Positions 48,101 through 55,000 of a DNA stretch of 64,000 bases are shown in pieces. Within the stretch, counting starts at the first letter, position 1. Each line of letters opens with the position of its first letter. The DNA is from Hofstenia miamia (lineage: Eukaryota > Xenacoelomorpha > Acoela > Hofsteniidae): positions 1-64,000 of the forward strand of contig CABFPE010000114.1 of the NCBI GenBank assembly GCA_900660155.1, read 5' to 3'. The notes beneath the pieces were generated by a model. That model searched no databases. It saw only the letters and a list, made by a program, of their open reading frames with translations, and was not told where the DNA came from. The position numbers and the translations under genes are program-made.

Positions 48101-51100
48101 TTTCTGTTTGAGATTCATTGCTAATTATTTCTATATCAGGGTCCAATAATTGACCACTGATATTTAATCCCTTAGATTCAGTACCGCTGACTAGTAATTG
48201 TTTAGTAGGACATCTTGGCATTGCTGTGGACTCTCTGAATGGGAATGGGCATTGAGTCTCTCTGGTAGGACATCTTGGCATTGCTGTGGACTCTCTGAAT
48301 GGGAATGGGCATTGAGTCTCTCTGGGGGTTAGTGGAATTCTCTGCTTTGATAGAGAAACCTTATAAAACTTACTTAAAATTCAGTTAGTAAAAATCATAA
48401 TTAGCCTTAAGTTCTCAGAGGAGTTGTTACTCAAAGCTAACATACAACTGCAGAAATTAAATATAAAACATTAGTGTTGTTAAAACAAACAAATAAGACA
48501 ATGTAATAATCTTTTGTTTTAAATTTAAGCCAAAAAATAACAAAATGCATTAAACATAGTAAATCCCATCATAATTGAGTAAACTAGAAAAATTTTAAAC
48601 AGTGATGGATCCTCCCTTTTTCCATACTCTTGCTTTCATTACAATCAACATCCTCATCATGTTCCAAGAAGCAGAGACAAGGGTAGTTTACCTAGCTGAT
48701 ATCCTTGATAAGAGAATAAAAATGGCTAAGGGTTGTGAAAGTCAACTGAATGCTTATTTAATTTAGGTAATGTTCCTTCACATATTCTCAATATAGACCT
48801 CCACAAGAGTTGAAATAATAATTGTAGCTTTTGTTGAATGACTGAATACATACTTAAGTAATACACAACAAACATTTATCCATTTTATATACATTTTGTC
48901 TGCAGTCTCAGGAATGAAGGTGTCAGAAAAAGTGTTGGAAAATTTGACAGCTTTGTGATAGATGAGATTCAGAATTCAAAATAAAGAACAAGAAAAAATT
49001 TGAGGTTGAAAAAGTCTTATAGACTAAGAGTGGGACAACAATTTCTAATGATATCAAATATACTAATAGATTTTTGTATTATGTGTAAATTTCCATGTAT
49101 GGACTTTTCATTTACTAATTACCTTTTTAACAATAAATATTATTTGCAAACATTTTTTTAAGAAAAAAATGGTTTTACTGCTGCACACTGTATTGTTGAA
49201 AAAAATTCTTATTTACATTATATTACTTTGATGAATGTTCAGTAATTTGATAAAGAAATAATTAATTCTATAATACAAAATACTTTTATTTCTCTAGTAT
49301 CATATTTAGATTCAATGATATGCCACATGGATTGGAAGGAGATAAAGAACTTTTTCGTAAGAACAAATGTGATTATGTTGTTATGTCATCTACAAATGCT
49401 ATTCTTAACAGAAATTGTGTTGACCTTGACAATTGTACTTTGTATACAACACTTTTCCCAAATAATGAATCTGCTAAGGTAAAATATTTTGATAATCTCA
49501 TCAAGTATGTTAGTCTTTTAATAGTATTGATTGATTTATTTCAAATAATGTCTTAGGAATTGAATTTATAGTACTAATCTAAATGAAAGAATGTTCTCAC
49601 AGAAGTTTTAGTAGAAAGACATCATCCTAATTTTTGTATAGAGCAAAGATCTAAAATTTTGGATTTATGGATATAATTTTCATAGTAAATGCACAAGTTG
49701 AATTTAGTACAGATTGCTTTCTAAAACACATATAATGATAGTATGCACTTTTTGTCCACCTAAGAATATTGAAATTATTAAATCTGAGTCTATTAATGAA
49801 TCTTCAATGTTAGTTATTAACAGCATACATTGCTCAAATTTAAACAATTTCAGAATTATATTAATAATGAAGCTTTCATCATTAAAGATAATGAAAAGGC
49901 AATGTTTTTGACCAAAATGTTAAAATTTTTATTGATTGTCTAGAACTTTCCATTGAGCCCTCAAATTTGCCAATAGATATATGTTAATTAACAATTACTT
50001 CTAAAAAAATCTCAAATGAACAAACCCTATTGAATTATGTGTTAGAGTAAGCTTGCAATACCATATTTCAATGACCAAGCTGCCTTTATTTAAGTGAAAA
50101 GGGACTTTCCTTTATCAATTAGCAACTAATTAAAAATTGTATTATTATAAATTTTAAGATAATTGGTGAAAATTATAGATGTAATTGAAGAAATTTACTA
50201 GGTTAAAAGTATAAATTGAAACTTAGTATTATTTTCCCAATTTAGAATAAAGTAAATGTAGCAATACATTGTCATATGCAATTAATATTCATTATTTTGA
50301 ATAAAAATTATTTATTACTGGAAAAAATGTGATTAGTGAGAGATGTATATCTCAATAAAATTTTAAATGATTTATTTTATAAAAACATTGTGTTAGAATC
50401 CAAGGAAGAACATAACAATAATAGAAATATTTAAAATGAAAATAAATTCTAAAAAAAATATTTTTCATTGTTTCATAATGATAGCAATTGATTTTATAGA
50501 ATCTGAACAAGTTCTTCCGAGTAAACTTTAGACTTAGTGCTGAAGAAACTTAGCAATTTTTTACATCAGTAACAAAAGCAACAGCTATGTGTTTAGAGTA
50601 ATTGTGTTTATCAAACTGCCAAGTAAGAGCTTATTATTTGAATTGCATATTGACTTGATTTATTAATTAAGTGTAAAGGTAAATGATTGGTTCAAGTGTA
50701 GTTATCAGCAGATATAAGTTGAAATGAATAAATGTATCTTTAATCAAACAAGCTATAGCAAATAAAAGCACATTCAGAATAATATATTCAGCTACTTTTA
50801 ATTAAATGTAGTAATTTAAGATAATATCATGCAATTGATTTTAGTTCTAAGTTGTAGTTGAGTTGAGGGTAGTACCCCTGAATATAATTGAATAACTAAT
50901 TGAGTAGGCACTGAAAAATATTTGCTTGCTAAAACAAAGATCAGAGGTACCTGAGATTATTATTAGGTTTAATGTATTGATTAACTTCTTCATTGCATCA
51001 CATTACTTTTTTGGAGCTCATTTATTGAAAAGCTGAACTGAAGCACCTGGAGGAATTTGGTAAATATAATCTGTCTTCCTAACAAATATCTGTAACCACA

Positions 51101-52064
51101 TGATAGCAGCATCCTAAGTCTTATCAATATAGGTGAAGATAGACAATTCACCAAAGAAATTAATCATTTTTTATTTTTTATCATCAAAATTAATTAAGAA
51201 ATATTTATTGTAATTGAGTGTCTAATATAGATCAACTTTGATAAGTGGACAATGTGTAATTAGTAAACATAAAAAAGTGAAATGCCATGTCCAGATTTGT
51301 AATCTAAGAACAAAAAATTCTACTAGAAAGCATTTTTTACAAGGCTAGGCTTGCAATGTATAAGAGTTCTTAGCATCTTAATATTTGCATTTATTTCATT
51401 TTCAAAATCTTGAAATTTAACCATTTGTAGATGAATCTTAATAATTAATGTTATTTTTTGCAGTTTTAGGTCATTAATTTCTGAAGTCTTTTTAGTTAAA
51501 GAATGTTGGAAAGTTTTCAACAGCAAGATTTAGAGTCATTTGCAAGACTATGAAGATCAAATCAATAAACTTACAAGTTCACATTATATTTAAGAATTTC
51601 TTTAGGAAAAAAAGAAACACTTTTTATTGCAGTAAGCAAACACAAACTACAAACTAATTTGCATAAGAAACAAAGTATGTTTAAAGACATTTCATCCATA
51701 GCAAATTAAGCACAGAACTACTACTTTGTTTCACTGAAACCATTAGCTAGAGGAGAAATAAATATGTATGTTTTTGGCTGTACTTTCACATCACCAAGGT
51801 AGGTTAATTCTTTTAGCATATTGTCAATTGTCAATTGGAATCAGGCCCAAGTGTTTCATAAATTTTTTAATGATTTATGTTTGAAGTATATTATTTTAGA
51901 TCATTATTCAATCAAGAATAGAAAAAGTTGTTTTTCTTAAAGAAAGAGCTGAAGATAAAGACAAAGCTGACGCTTCTAAGAAGATGTTTGAAAAAGCAGG
52001 GACTAAATTTGAGAAGTATAAAGGTGATGTCAGCCCAATCTTACTAGAATTTCAAAATAATTGA
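26109..52064 (+). CDS. DCTD: dCMP deaminase-like pseudoenzyme, four exons
   Basis: The exons 26109-26125, 27275-27403, 49310-49478 and 51900-52064 sum to 480 bases: 159 codons plus TGA. All introns are GT-AG and the phases fit. The protein follows human DCTD (178 residues) from MSE at the start to near its C-terminus. Conserved stretches include WEKYFMGIAIMSA, VGSCIVN, IVGIGFNDMPHG (substrate-side N-x-M-P-x-G), NAILNRN and the C-terminal IIIQSRIEKVVF. DCTD converts dCMP to dUMP with a zinc bound by one His and two Cys and a catalytic Glu (His84, Cys110, Cys113, Glu86 in human). Here HAE reads M74-S75-S76 and PCNEC reads P99-N-N-E-S103, so all four residues are gone. The intact frame and splice sites suggest a maintained non-catalytic paralogue; a young decaying gene is the alternative. 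Regulatory pairing with a catalytic copy is speculation. Confidence 0.85.
26126..27274 (+). other. Intron 1 of the DCTD-like gene
   Basis: 1149 AT-rich bases with a GTATGT donor and an atatatttag acceptor. The open stretch at 26628-26867 has no recognisable similarity. No transposon was recognised. Confidence 0.6.
27275..27403 (+). CDS. DCTD: DCTD-like exon 2
   Basis: Encodes EEPLSWEKYFMGIAIMSA through IVGIG, which aligns with the N-terminal helix and first strands of dCMP deaminase (LEWPEYFMAVAFLSA through IVGIG in human). The donor is GTATGC at 27404, leaving phase 2. Conserved features include the WxxYFM start, the S-A-K/Q-x-S-x-D stretch and the G-S/A-C-I-V-N strand. Confidence 0.85.
27461..27499. 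repeat. (TA)n microsatellite
   Basis: 39 bases of TA dinucleotides in the first part of intron 2. The following 700 bases, 27500-28200, hold no recognised feature. Confidence 0.95.
28212..29030 (+). mobile_element. Tc1/mariner-type transposon, left half only
   Basis: A terminal sequence CAGAGTGTTTCAGAATTAAT starts at 28214 after a TA, the usual target dinucleotide of this superfamily. The transposase follows. No matching inverted end was found downstream, so the right half is missing. Similarity stops near 29020, where a TA-rich palindrome begins, followed by the duplicated segment at 29063. Confidence 0.7.
28400..28906 (+). pseudogene. Tc1/mariner transposase, N-terminal part
   Basis: 168 open codons. 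Residues 5-55 form a DUF4817-like helix-turn-helix (GNLKEAARQY, TQQIKRWKEKLIETGSL), and residues 75-115 a second HTH (GTSQRKLSSQLNVSVSSINRA). The DDE domain begins with IIFSDEANFHVNGHV, giving an expected catalytic Asp. The frame then ends; the continuation EEENPTIIISKKVNSPSIGV is in another frame at about 28920-28980 with the intervening conserved residues missing, so there is a frameshift with a small deletion. After about 29020 the rest of the DDE domain is absent. Full-length relatives are about 350 residues. It cannot encode an active enzyme. Confidence 0.8.
29063..29682 (+). repeat. 620-bp direct duplication, copy 1
   Basis: Matches 30146-30764 at an offset of 1083 bases, with no difference noticed by eye. 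Both copies begin right after TA-rich sequence. Copy 1 loses the match at about 29682, inside an exon-like open stretch that runs on in copy 2. Confidence 0.9.
29818..29870 (+). other. Exon-like stretch, unrecognised
   Basis: An acceptor-like tattatag is followed by an open stretch reading GGCGWDQNGNIFIAVR and a donor-like gtaagc. The base composition is much less AT-rich than around it. It matches no part of DCTD. It could be a fragment of another gene or a chance G-rich patch similar to others at 31740-32040. Confidence 0.2.
30105..30143. repeat. (TA)n microsatellite
   Basis: 39 bases of TA dinucleotides immediately before copy 2 of the 620-bp duplication. Confidence 0.95.
30146..30764 (+). 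repeat. 620-bp direct duplication, copy 2, with exon-like end
   Basis: Second copy of 29063-29682. Its right end runs into an open stretch read on the + strand (about 30690-30824: SVGLSSGQTISATGLTGAIV and onward to GRYW) preceded by an acceptor-like aaatcatag and followed by gtaggt. Copy 1 breaks off in the middle of this stretch. The protein was not recognised, so host exon, transposon code and chance remain open. Confidence 0.75.
30830..33359. other. Intergenic-like intron sequence
   Basis: About 2.5 kb with no gene recognised. Features seen: a GATC-rich palindromic patch at 31335-31370 (atcggatccggatcgga), G-rich patches with repeated gggtg and tgcggttg words at 31738-31800 and 31965-32050, and a hairpin-forming pair cccaagc and gcttggg at 32330-32366. 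None could be assigned to a family. Confidence 0.4.
33360..34647 (-). mobile_element. R2/R4-like LINE fragment, copy A
   Basis: Minus-strand code. 34595-34167 reads a charged linker and a VTEVNSLVYAGAWEVLKN motif; 34000-33510 reads KYRARAKQARDNMKFEAQ, then FYKELD, a VRFWENIWG stretch, and KMKNWKAPGRDEVNGYWLKKF, the segment before the reverse transcriptase core in R2/R4/Dong-type elements. At 33470-33360 a C-terminal GALGAVSKKHKRYLEELGVP follows. The YxDD core is absent: an internal deletion joins the pre-RT segment to the C-terminus, and the join shifts the frame. The family call rests on remembered motifs; a different restriction-type-endonuclease LINE clade is possible. An N run lies at 34193-34208. 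Confidence 0.6.
34021..34378. other. Assembly gap (34193-34208) with duplicated flanks
   Basis: 16 Ns. 34021-34192 is repeated after the gap at 34207-34378 with few differences. As at 15279-15299, this is more likely unmerged overlapping contig ends or two haplotypes than a real tandem duplication. Confidence 0.8.
34649..35480 (-). mobile_element. R2/R4-like LINE fragment, copy B
   Basis: A second, diverged copy of the same element, head-to-tail with copy A. 35471-35175 and 35168-34926 read the N-terminal region (EVTEVNSLVYAG motif again, ERTRLPVPREVKKSKLAVET) and 34857-34660 the KYRARANQAKDNMKLEA segment. It ends at a single N (34648) where copy A begins. It is broken by frameshifts and small deletions, for example between 35175 and 35168, and truncated at its 3' side. 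Confidence 0.6.
35552..35695 (+). repeat. Two tandem ~72-bp repeats
   Basis: Two units starting at 35553 and 35624 share attttggact, ttgtcctaggaagt, gccaa, cttcctaccctgtgagct-like words. They lie between the 5' sides of the divergent R2/R4-like LINE and the CR1/L2-like LINE, so they may be 5' UTR subrepeats of one of them. Confidence 0.7.
35813..36220 (+). pseudogene. LINE ORF1, N-terminal part
   Basis: From ATG at 35813 (MFALIENSRVSSVLSDSMSN), 135 open codons. The start was chosen because it directly follows the ATT repeat and the code is dense from there. The N-terminal part has a short helical region (AIHFIENKKKTPLHQMFAKL) followed by a Ser/Pro-rich linker. It ends at a stop created by a frame change near 36200; the esterase-like part continues in another frame. 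ORF1 of such elements binds RNA and forms the ribonucleoprotein. Confidence 0.6.
36207..36475 (+). pseudogene. LINE ORF1, SGNH/GDSL-esterase-like domain
   Basis: Reads STLVISASILKHI, then SVHSYPGHDTKQLTNKI and SIVINTGLIDALNT. These fit blocks of the SGNH hydrolase fold found in ORF1 of CR1-group LINEs: the first block normally has a GDS catalytic serine motif, here SAS, with the serine kept and the Gly-Asp lost; the later block normally ends in a TGTND-like motif, here TGLID. The domain's C-terminal Asp-His part is missing, since the sequence meets an N at 36476 and unrelated DNA. Confidence 0.6.
36477..36984. other. 508-bp unrelated insert between two single Ns
   Basis: The sequence between the Ns at 36476 and 36985 interrupts LINE ORF1 and matches neither ORF. 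It has G-rich words (gggttgtggaacgggtcgg) like those at 31740-32040. It could be a real insertion or a misplaced contig. Confidence 0.5.
36986..37092 (+). pseudogene. LINE ORF1, C-terminal tail
   Basis: Open in the frame KATITYSQAVSASTRRPPLL and onward to a TAA at 37090-37092. The basic, proline-rich tail fits an ORF1 C-terminus. The stop overlaps the ATG of ORF2 by one base. Confidence 0.55.
37090..37094 (+). promoter_or_regulatory. TAATG stop-start between LINE ORF1 and ORF2
   Basis: TAA (37090-37092) of ORF1 and ATG (37092-37094) of ORF2 share an A. UAAUG is known in some non-LTR retrotransposons, SART1 being the studied case, as a termination-reinitiation signal for ORF2. Here the assignment depends on the ORF1 tail frame being right. 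Confidence 0.6.
37092..38073 (+). pseudogene. LINE ORF2: leader, 2A-like peptide, APE endonuclease (copy 1)
   Basis: Open from ATG 37092 to the N at 38074. Residues 1-80 are a leader ending in SGDIETNPG, and P81 opens the downstream product. The endonuclease then shows LKFLYLNARSL (N of the first block), LITETWL (catalytic Glu block), RGGGLIILI, NIFGDFNINY (GDFN block) and SFSDHNICVY (SDH block), so the metal-binding and catalytic residues of an APE nuclease are present. It nicks target DNA to prime reverse transcription. This copy is intact but stops at a join to copy 2. Confidence 0.85.
37305..37334 (+). other. 2A-like ribosome-skipping peptide
   Basis: Encodes SGDIETNPGP, which fits the D-x-E-x-N-P-G-P consensus, preceded by LRVLATLKLIS, the leucine-rich lead usual for 2A. 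The glycyl-prolyl bond is where ribosomes skip. Similar peptides are known at the N-terminus of ORF2 in several APE-type LINEs. A second copy is at 38113-38142. Confidence 0.85.
38076..38880 (+). repeat. Duplicated 2A-endonuclease segment of the LINE (copy 2)
   Basis: Repeats 37268-38073 at an offset of about 808 bases with a low percentage of differences. A frame change near 38281 (taataatt for tatctaatt) and others interrupt the endonuclease frame here. Unlike copy 1 it runs on into the rest of ORF2. The join between copies is a single N, so the copies may be two alleles placed in tandem by assembly. Confidence 0.8.
38881..39541 (+). pseudogene. LINE ORF2, linker between endonuclease and RT
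   Basis: 38918-39550 is open (VAPVKIQVI, then KNRLFEIAKSDP, KRYFKQLDKSSQKWNFLN-like, GLSVNVEEIKYDN). This is the usual helical linker with a W-x-x-L-N stretch before the RT thumb and palm in CR1/L2 elements. It stays in one frame until about 39540, where a frame change moves the code to the next segment. Confidence 0.65.
39542..40945 (+). pseudogene. LINE ORF2, reverse transcriptase
   Basis: The first part (to about 39735) reads NSDISPVYKKGDPSNPNNYQ, the RT 0-1 region. It then jumps, with a deletion of RT motif 2 sequence and a frame change, to QFGFRPKYSTTDAILSITEK at 39737. From there one open frame runs to TGA after 40945: LLDLSKA (motif A Asp), GVPQGTVLGPILFALYVND (motif B), QYADDT (motif C, YADD at 40106-40117), NYLGVVLD, and the CR1/L2-type C-terminus ending KASRLWNDL, KLFRRKIKKIL. 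The catalytic aspartates are kept, but the missing palm segment should inactivate it. Confidence 0.8.
40946..41084 (+). repeat. LINE 3' UTR with TTA-repeat tail
   Basis: About 120 bases of 3' UTR followed by six TTA-like repeats. Simple-repeat tails instead of poly(A) are usual for the CR1/L2 group. The 5' end carries a matching ATT-type repeat, so the insertion may have used an ATT-rich site. Confidence 0.65.
41085..42017. other. Intron sequence with short tandem repeat
   Basis: About 930 bases with no gene seen. At 41645-41740 an imperfect ~24-bp unit (ggtcaggttaaaactggg, ggtcaggttaaagcagg, then a looser third copy) is repeated. A single N is at 41623. Confidence 0.5.
42018..43879 (-). mobile_element. 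LTR-element fragment: gag coiled coil and LTR
   Basis: Fossil. The minus strand at 42494-42018 is a coiled-coil gag region that ends in a capsid-like stretch (PKFNGRVDGYNPTFAKWLQIF), related to 23873-22767. 43000-43879 is LTR sequence (gcttatgtgtaccc-like, cttcctaacctac) ending TTGGATGATGCTACA. The order gag then LTR fits the 5' end of a minus-strand element. It is partial and broken. Confidence 0.65.
43880..45255 (-). mobile_element. Two LTR pieces side by side
   Basis: Fossil. 43880-44596 and 44597-45255 each begin with a tagacatcttgtatgtata-like word and end ATTATGCCACA, and they align with each other along their length. They are minus-oriented LTR pieces of the TGTGGCATAAT subfamily also seen at 4633. 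The second is followed by extra-ORF sequence. Confidence 0.6.
45256..48350 (-). mobile_element. LTR-element fragment: extra ORF copy 3 and pol tail
   Basis: Fossil. The minus strand at 47545-46904 and 46250-45761 matches extra-ORF copies 1 and 2 (LYYQLKTMELTGNE for copy 1 LYYQTKTVELTQNE; NTPEVRTRM for SSPEVRA). This copy has the least extra DNA inside and implies a coding region of roughly 2.5 kb. 48281-48087 is the pol tail. The rest of pol is absent. It is broken. Confidence 0.6.
48206..48325. repeat. Perfect 60-bp tandem duplication
   Basis: Two units, 48206-48265 and 48266-48325, look identical. The length is a multiple of three, so it adds 20 residues to the pol tail on the minus strand. 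Identity suggests a recent slippage or a copy-number polymorphism. Confidence 0.95.
48351..49309. other. End of intron 2, no gene seen
   Basis: About 960 AT-rich bases before the exon 3 acceptor. Nothing recognisable was found. Confidence 0.4.
49310..49478 (+). CDS. DCTD: DCTD-like exon 3, catalytic centre lost
   Basis: 169 bases in phase: FNDMPHG, then a shortened loop (about five residues less than human), CDYVVMSSTNAILNRN, DLDNCTLYTTLFPNNESAK. This exon should carry all zinc ligands. The human YVCHAELNAI reads YVVMSSTNAI here, and FPCNECAK reads FPNNESAK. The surrounding strands and helices are well conserved, so the substitutions are confined to the active centre rather than spread at random. 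The donor is GTAAAA at 49479, phase 0. Confidence 0.85.
49479..51899 (+). other. Intron 3 of the DCTD-like gene
   Basis: 2421 AT-rich bases between a GTAAAA donor and a ttattttag acceptor. No repeats or coding stretches were recognised. Confidence 0.6.
51900..52064 (+). CDS. DCTD: DCTD-like exon 4 (terminal)
   Basis: 54 codons plus TGA at 52062-52064. IIIQSRIEKVVFLKERAEDK aligns with [20 protein letters not shown] of human DCTD, then ASKKMFEKAGTKFEKYK with AARLLFNMAGVTFRKFI, and SPILLEFQNN with the terminal KIVIDFDSIN. The C-terminus is about 7 residues shorter than human. No canonical AATAAA was seen in the next 100 bases. Confidence 0.85.
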   Translation: MIIQSRIEKVVFLKERAEDKDKADASKKMFEKAGTKFEKYKGDVSPILLEFQNN

Positions 52065-55000
52065 AAATGACTATCATATTTGACTTTTATCAGAATTATA
52101 AGAATTATATCAAAAAATAATATACTCAATTTAATATCTTAAGTTTATGTTCTATTCTTTTTGAAGCTATTCAATTAATAGGAGATTCAAAATTTGGTCC
52201 ATTCAAAATTGATTCTGTTGTTTTGAAATTTATAAAAAATTGAATTAAATTTACAAAAGCTTCAAATTCAACTGTGCTCATCCTGTGCTGAGAAAGTTGT
52301 AGAAGGTCACTGACATTACCTGAATAAAAGGACTGTGAGGTGTAGCAGTCAGTAGTGCTACTTTCTCCCCTGCATTTGCATTTTAAATGAGGTAGCAAAT
52401 CAAAGGTTGAGGGAACATAGAGGATGTGAAGCATTTCCTTTTTATAGTCTCATGGAAAAGCAAAACACTGTTCATCTTTTGACCAGAACAAAGATTTTCT
52501 AGGTAGAACTTTTCATGGTAGGCACTGTGAACAGTTGTTATTTGACACAGATGATGAATGATAATATTGTTGCAATACCATATGCAACATTCAGCATCAC
52601 TTTGTGTTGACTTGTGTGCTGACAAACTTTTGAGTAAAACATTGGAGGAGAATCCCTGTGATGCCATTCAGTCAATTGACTTTTCAATTTGGGTGCAAAA
52701 TATCTCACCTATGTCTCAGCTAAATTCACAATTTTCTAAAAGAATTATACCCCTTCTTTATCATAGCAGGATAGCAGTTGCTGGCAGATTTCAATTCAAC
52801 ATTGTTAATAATCTGCAGTAAAAAGATCCACCACCTATTGAGCAGAAATTTCCTCATGCTTGGAATTTTCCTGAGCATAATGAAAACAAAAGTTGCACCT
52901 TTATCCACTTCATCAGCAAGTTCTGCACATGTCAAATCTTTTCATATTCAAGAAGCTCTTTCACCCCACAAAAGAAATATTAAACTTTCTTGCCAACTTT
53001 CTCACTGTTAACTTGACAAATTTTACCACATGCTTCAGAAATCTGTCTGTCAACAAATGCAACCTTAGTCAAGTTACACAATGCCATGTTTTCTATGGTT
53101 TAATAGGCATATATAAATCTACATAATGTTAATTCTATAATATTTCAGAAACTTTCAGAAGCTGCAAAACAAACATTTGAAATGGCCATTGTATTATGAA
53201 TTTCTTAATTTCCTCAATAGAAGGAATGATTTTTATTCTATTATGTCATGTGATACAAATTCCTTACTGATATTGTAGCCTTTAATAATATTGAGTAATT
53301 TATGTAGCATAATCCTTCTGAATTACAAATAAAAAAAAGAAATGAAAACTAAACAAAGAATTTGATAATTTTTTATATTTTATTGTATGAACAAATGCTT
53401 GTCACCAACATGTTGTACAATAATCTGAGAACAATATGCTCCTTGTTAATTTTAGCCATCTTGATCAGATGACATAGTCAATAGTTGTGGAATACTGAAT
53501 TTATTGAGTGATAGATACTTGTCTGAATTATTAAAATAGTATAAACATGTTTGTAAAAATTCATGTAAATAGTACCAAAGAAAAAAGACTGATGATAGTA
53601 ATAAAAGAGCCTGAGACCCCATGTCACTATTTCTTTGCGACCTTGGTGGGTATATATGGCATGACTAAGATGTAATTGTATGCTTTGGCCATCTGTCTAT
53701 TTGTGACGTCATTGGAATATACACTTTTTTATTGGTGAACAATTATGTTTGCAGTCTATTGTTTAAAATGTAACTATTTTTTCTAGAAGCAAATTTGCAA
53801 AATTCCCATGAAATTAGGATTCTCCAATCTATTGATCAAAATGCAACAATTTTAATACACATTACATAAACAATTTGCAAAGGCATTTGAAATAATTTCT
53901 ATATGCCAAAAATTCATGTTTTCAATTTACAAACATTATATTTCTAATTTTTTAGGTAAAAATTGTAACTAACAATTATTTTCAAATGAAAATATTGATT
54001 AACATTGAGAAACATAAATGCATGCTTCCACAGATGCATACTCTCACCATACAGAGAAAACAAACATTTATAAATAATAAATTTATTTACAGAGAAATTA
54101 TAAAATGTGCTAATAAATGACGATAAAGTTCATATAATGATTCATCTACAGTTCAATAAATAATGATAATATTCGTCATAACTTCATTGTTAGGATAGGA
54201 ATGATGAAGGAAACATGCTCAATATGTATTTACATGTTATGAATTTCACATTTTAGTATCTAAATTATTGATAAATAAGCAAGTGAAAACAGAGTGACGT
54301 TCACTATATAAAACAAATGACAACTAAAAGTTTAAACAAATTCAGTTAAAAATGTGTGTTAACAAACAAACGAAGTTTTTATATGATAAAAAATAAAATT
54401 CATTTAACATAGGACAGTAAATTCGCAGTAATTAGTTAAAATAGAATTGATTATGTTTTTAAAAGAAATACTGTAAAACTAACTAGAAATCTTTACATAC
54501 ACAACAAAGAGAAATAATGGAAAACAATCATAACAATGAAAAACCATATGTATTATTATAATATAATGTAAAAGACTGCTTACCAAATAATTTTGTAGTT
54601 TTATCACAGCATTGTTCTGCAAAGTGGCACATCATGATTTTCGCAGATAGTGTCTAAGCTAATGGTTAATAAACAAGTCATTATTAAAAACGAGATGATG
54701 TTCACAATCAAAAACACATGACAATTAAAAGCTTAAATAAATTCAATAAGAAATGTGTACTAACAAACAAACAATGTTTCTATTTATGATAAAGTATATA
54801 ATTAATTTAACATTGGAATGCAAATTCACAGCAATTTATTAAAATAATATTGATTATGTTTTTAAAAGAAATATCTGCAAAACTAACTAGAGAAAAAATT
54901 GCAAAAAGTGTTAAGAATCAAAACAATATCAGAGATTTAATTAAAAAAATAGCTTACCAAAAAGTTTGAAATCTTTCAGGGTAGTTCTTTCATCAATGTT

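Larger units (their letters stand above)
27404..49309 (+). other. Intron 2, about 21.9 kb, packed with transposons
   Basis: Runs from GTATGC at 27404 to a catatttag acceptor ending at 49309. It contains a Tc1/mariner remnant, a 620-bp duplication, two R2/R4-like LINE pieces, a CR1/L2-like LINE and several LTR-element fossils. Acceptor choice: splicing at 49309 gives IVGIG-FNDMPHG, matching human IVGIGYNGMPNG without a gap; the upstream AG at 49297 would add four residues. Confidence 0.75.

Noticed and set aside
48206-48325. A two-unit direct repeat considered as a minimal CRISPR or satellite
   Set aside because: Units are contiguous with no spacers, and the host is an animal; it is a 60-bp tandem duplication in an element's pol tail.
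49714-49911. Open frame in intron 3 considered as a further DCTD-like exon
   Set aside because: No alignment to any part of dCMP deaminase, and the exon 3 to exon 4 join is already complete and in phase.
52171-52950. Minus-strand open stretches that might be a retrogene
   Set aside because: The composition is coding-like but no family could be recognised and the frames are broken; kept only as a note in the interval entry.
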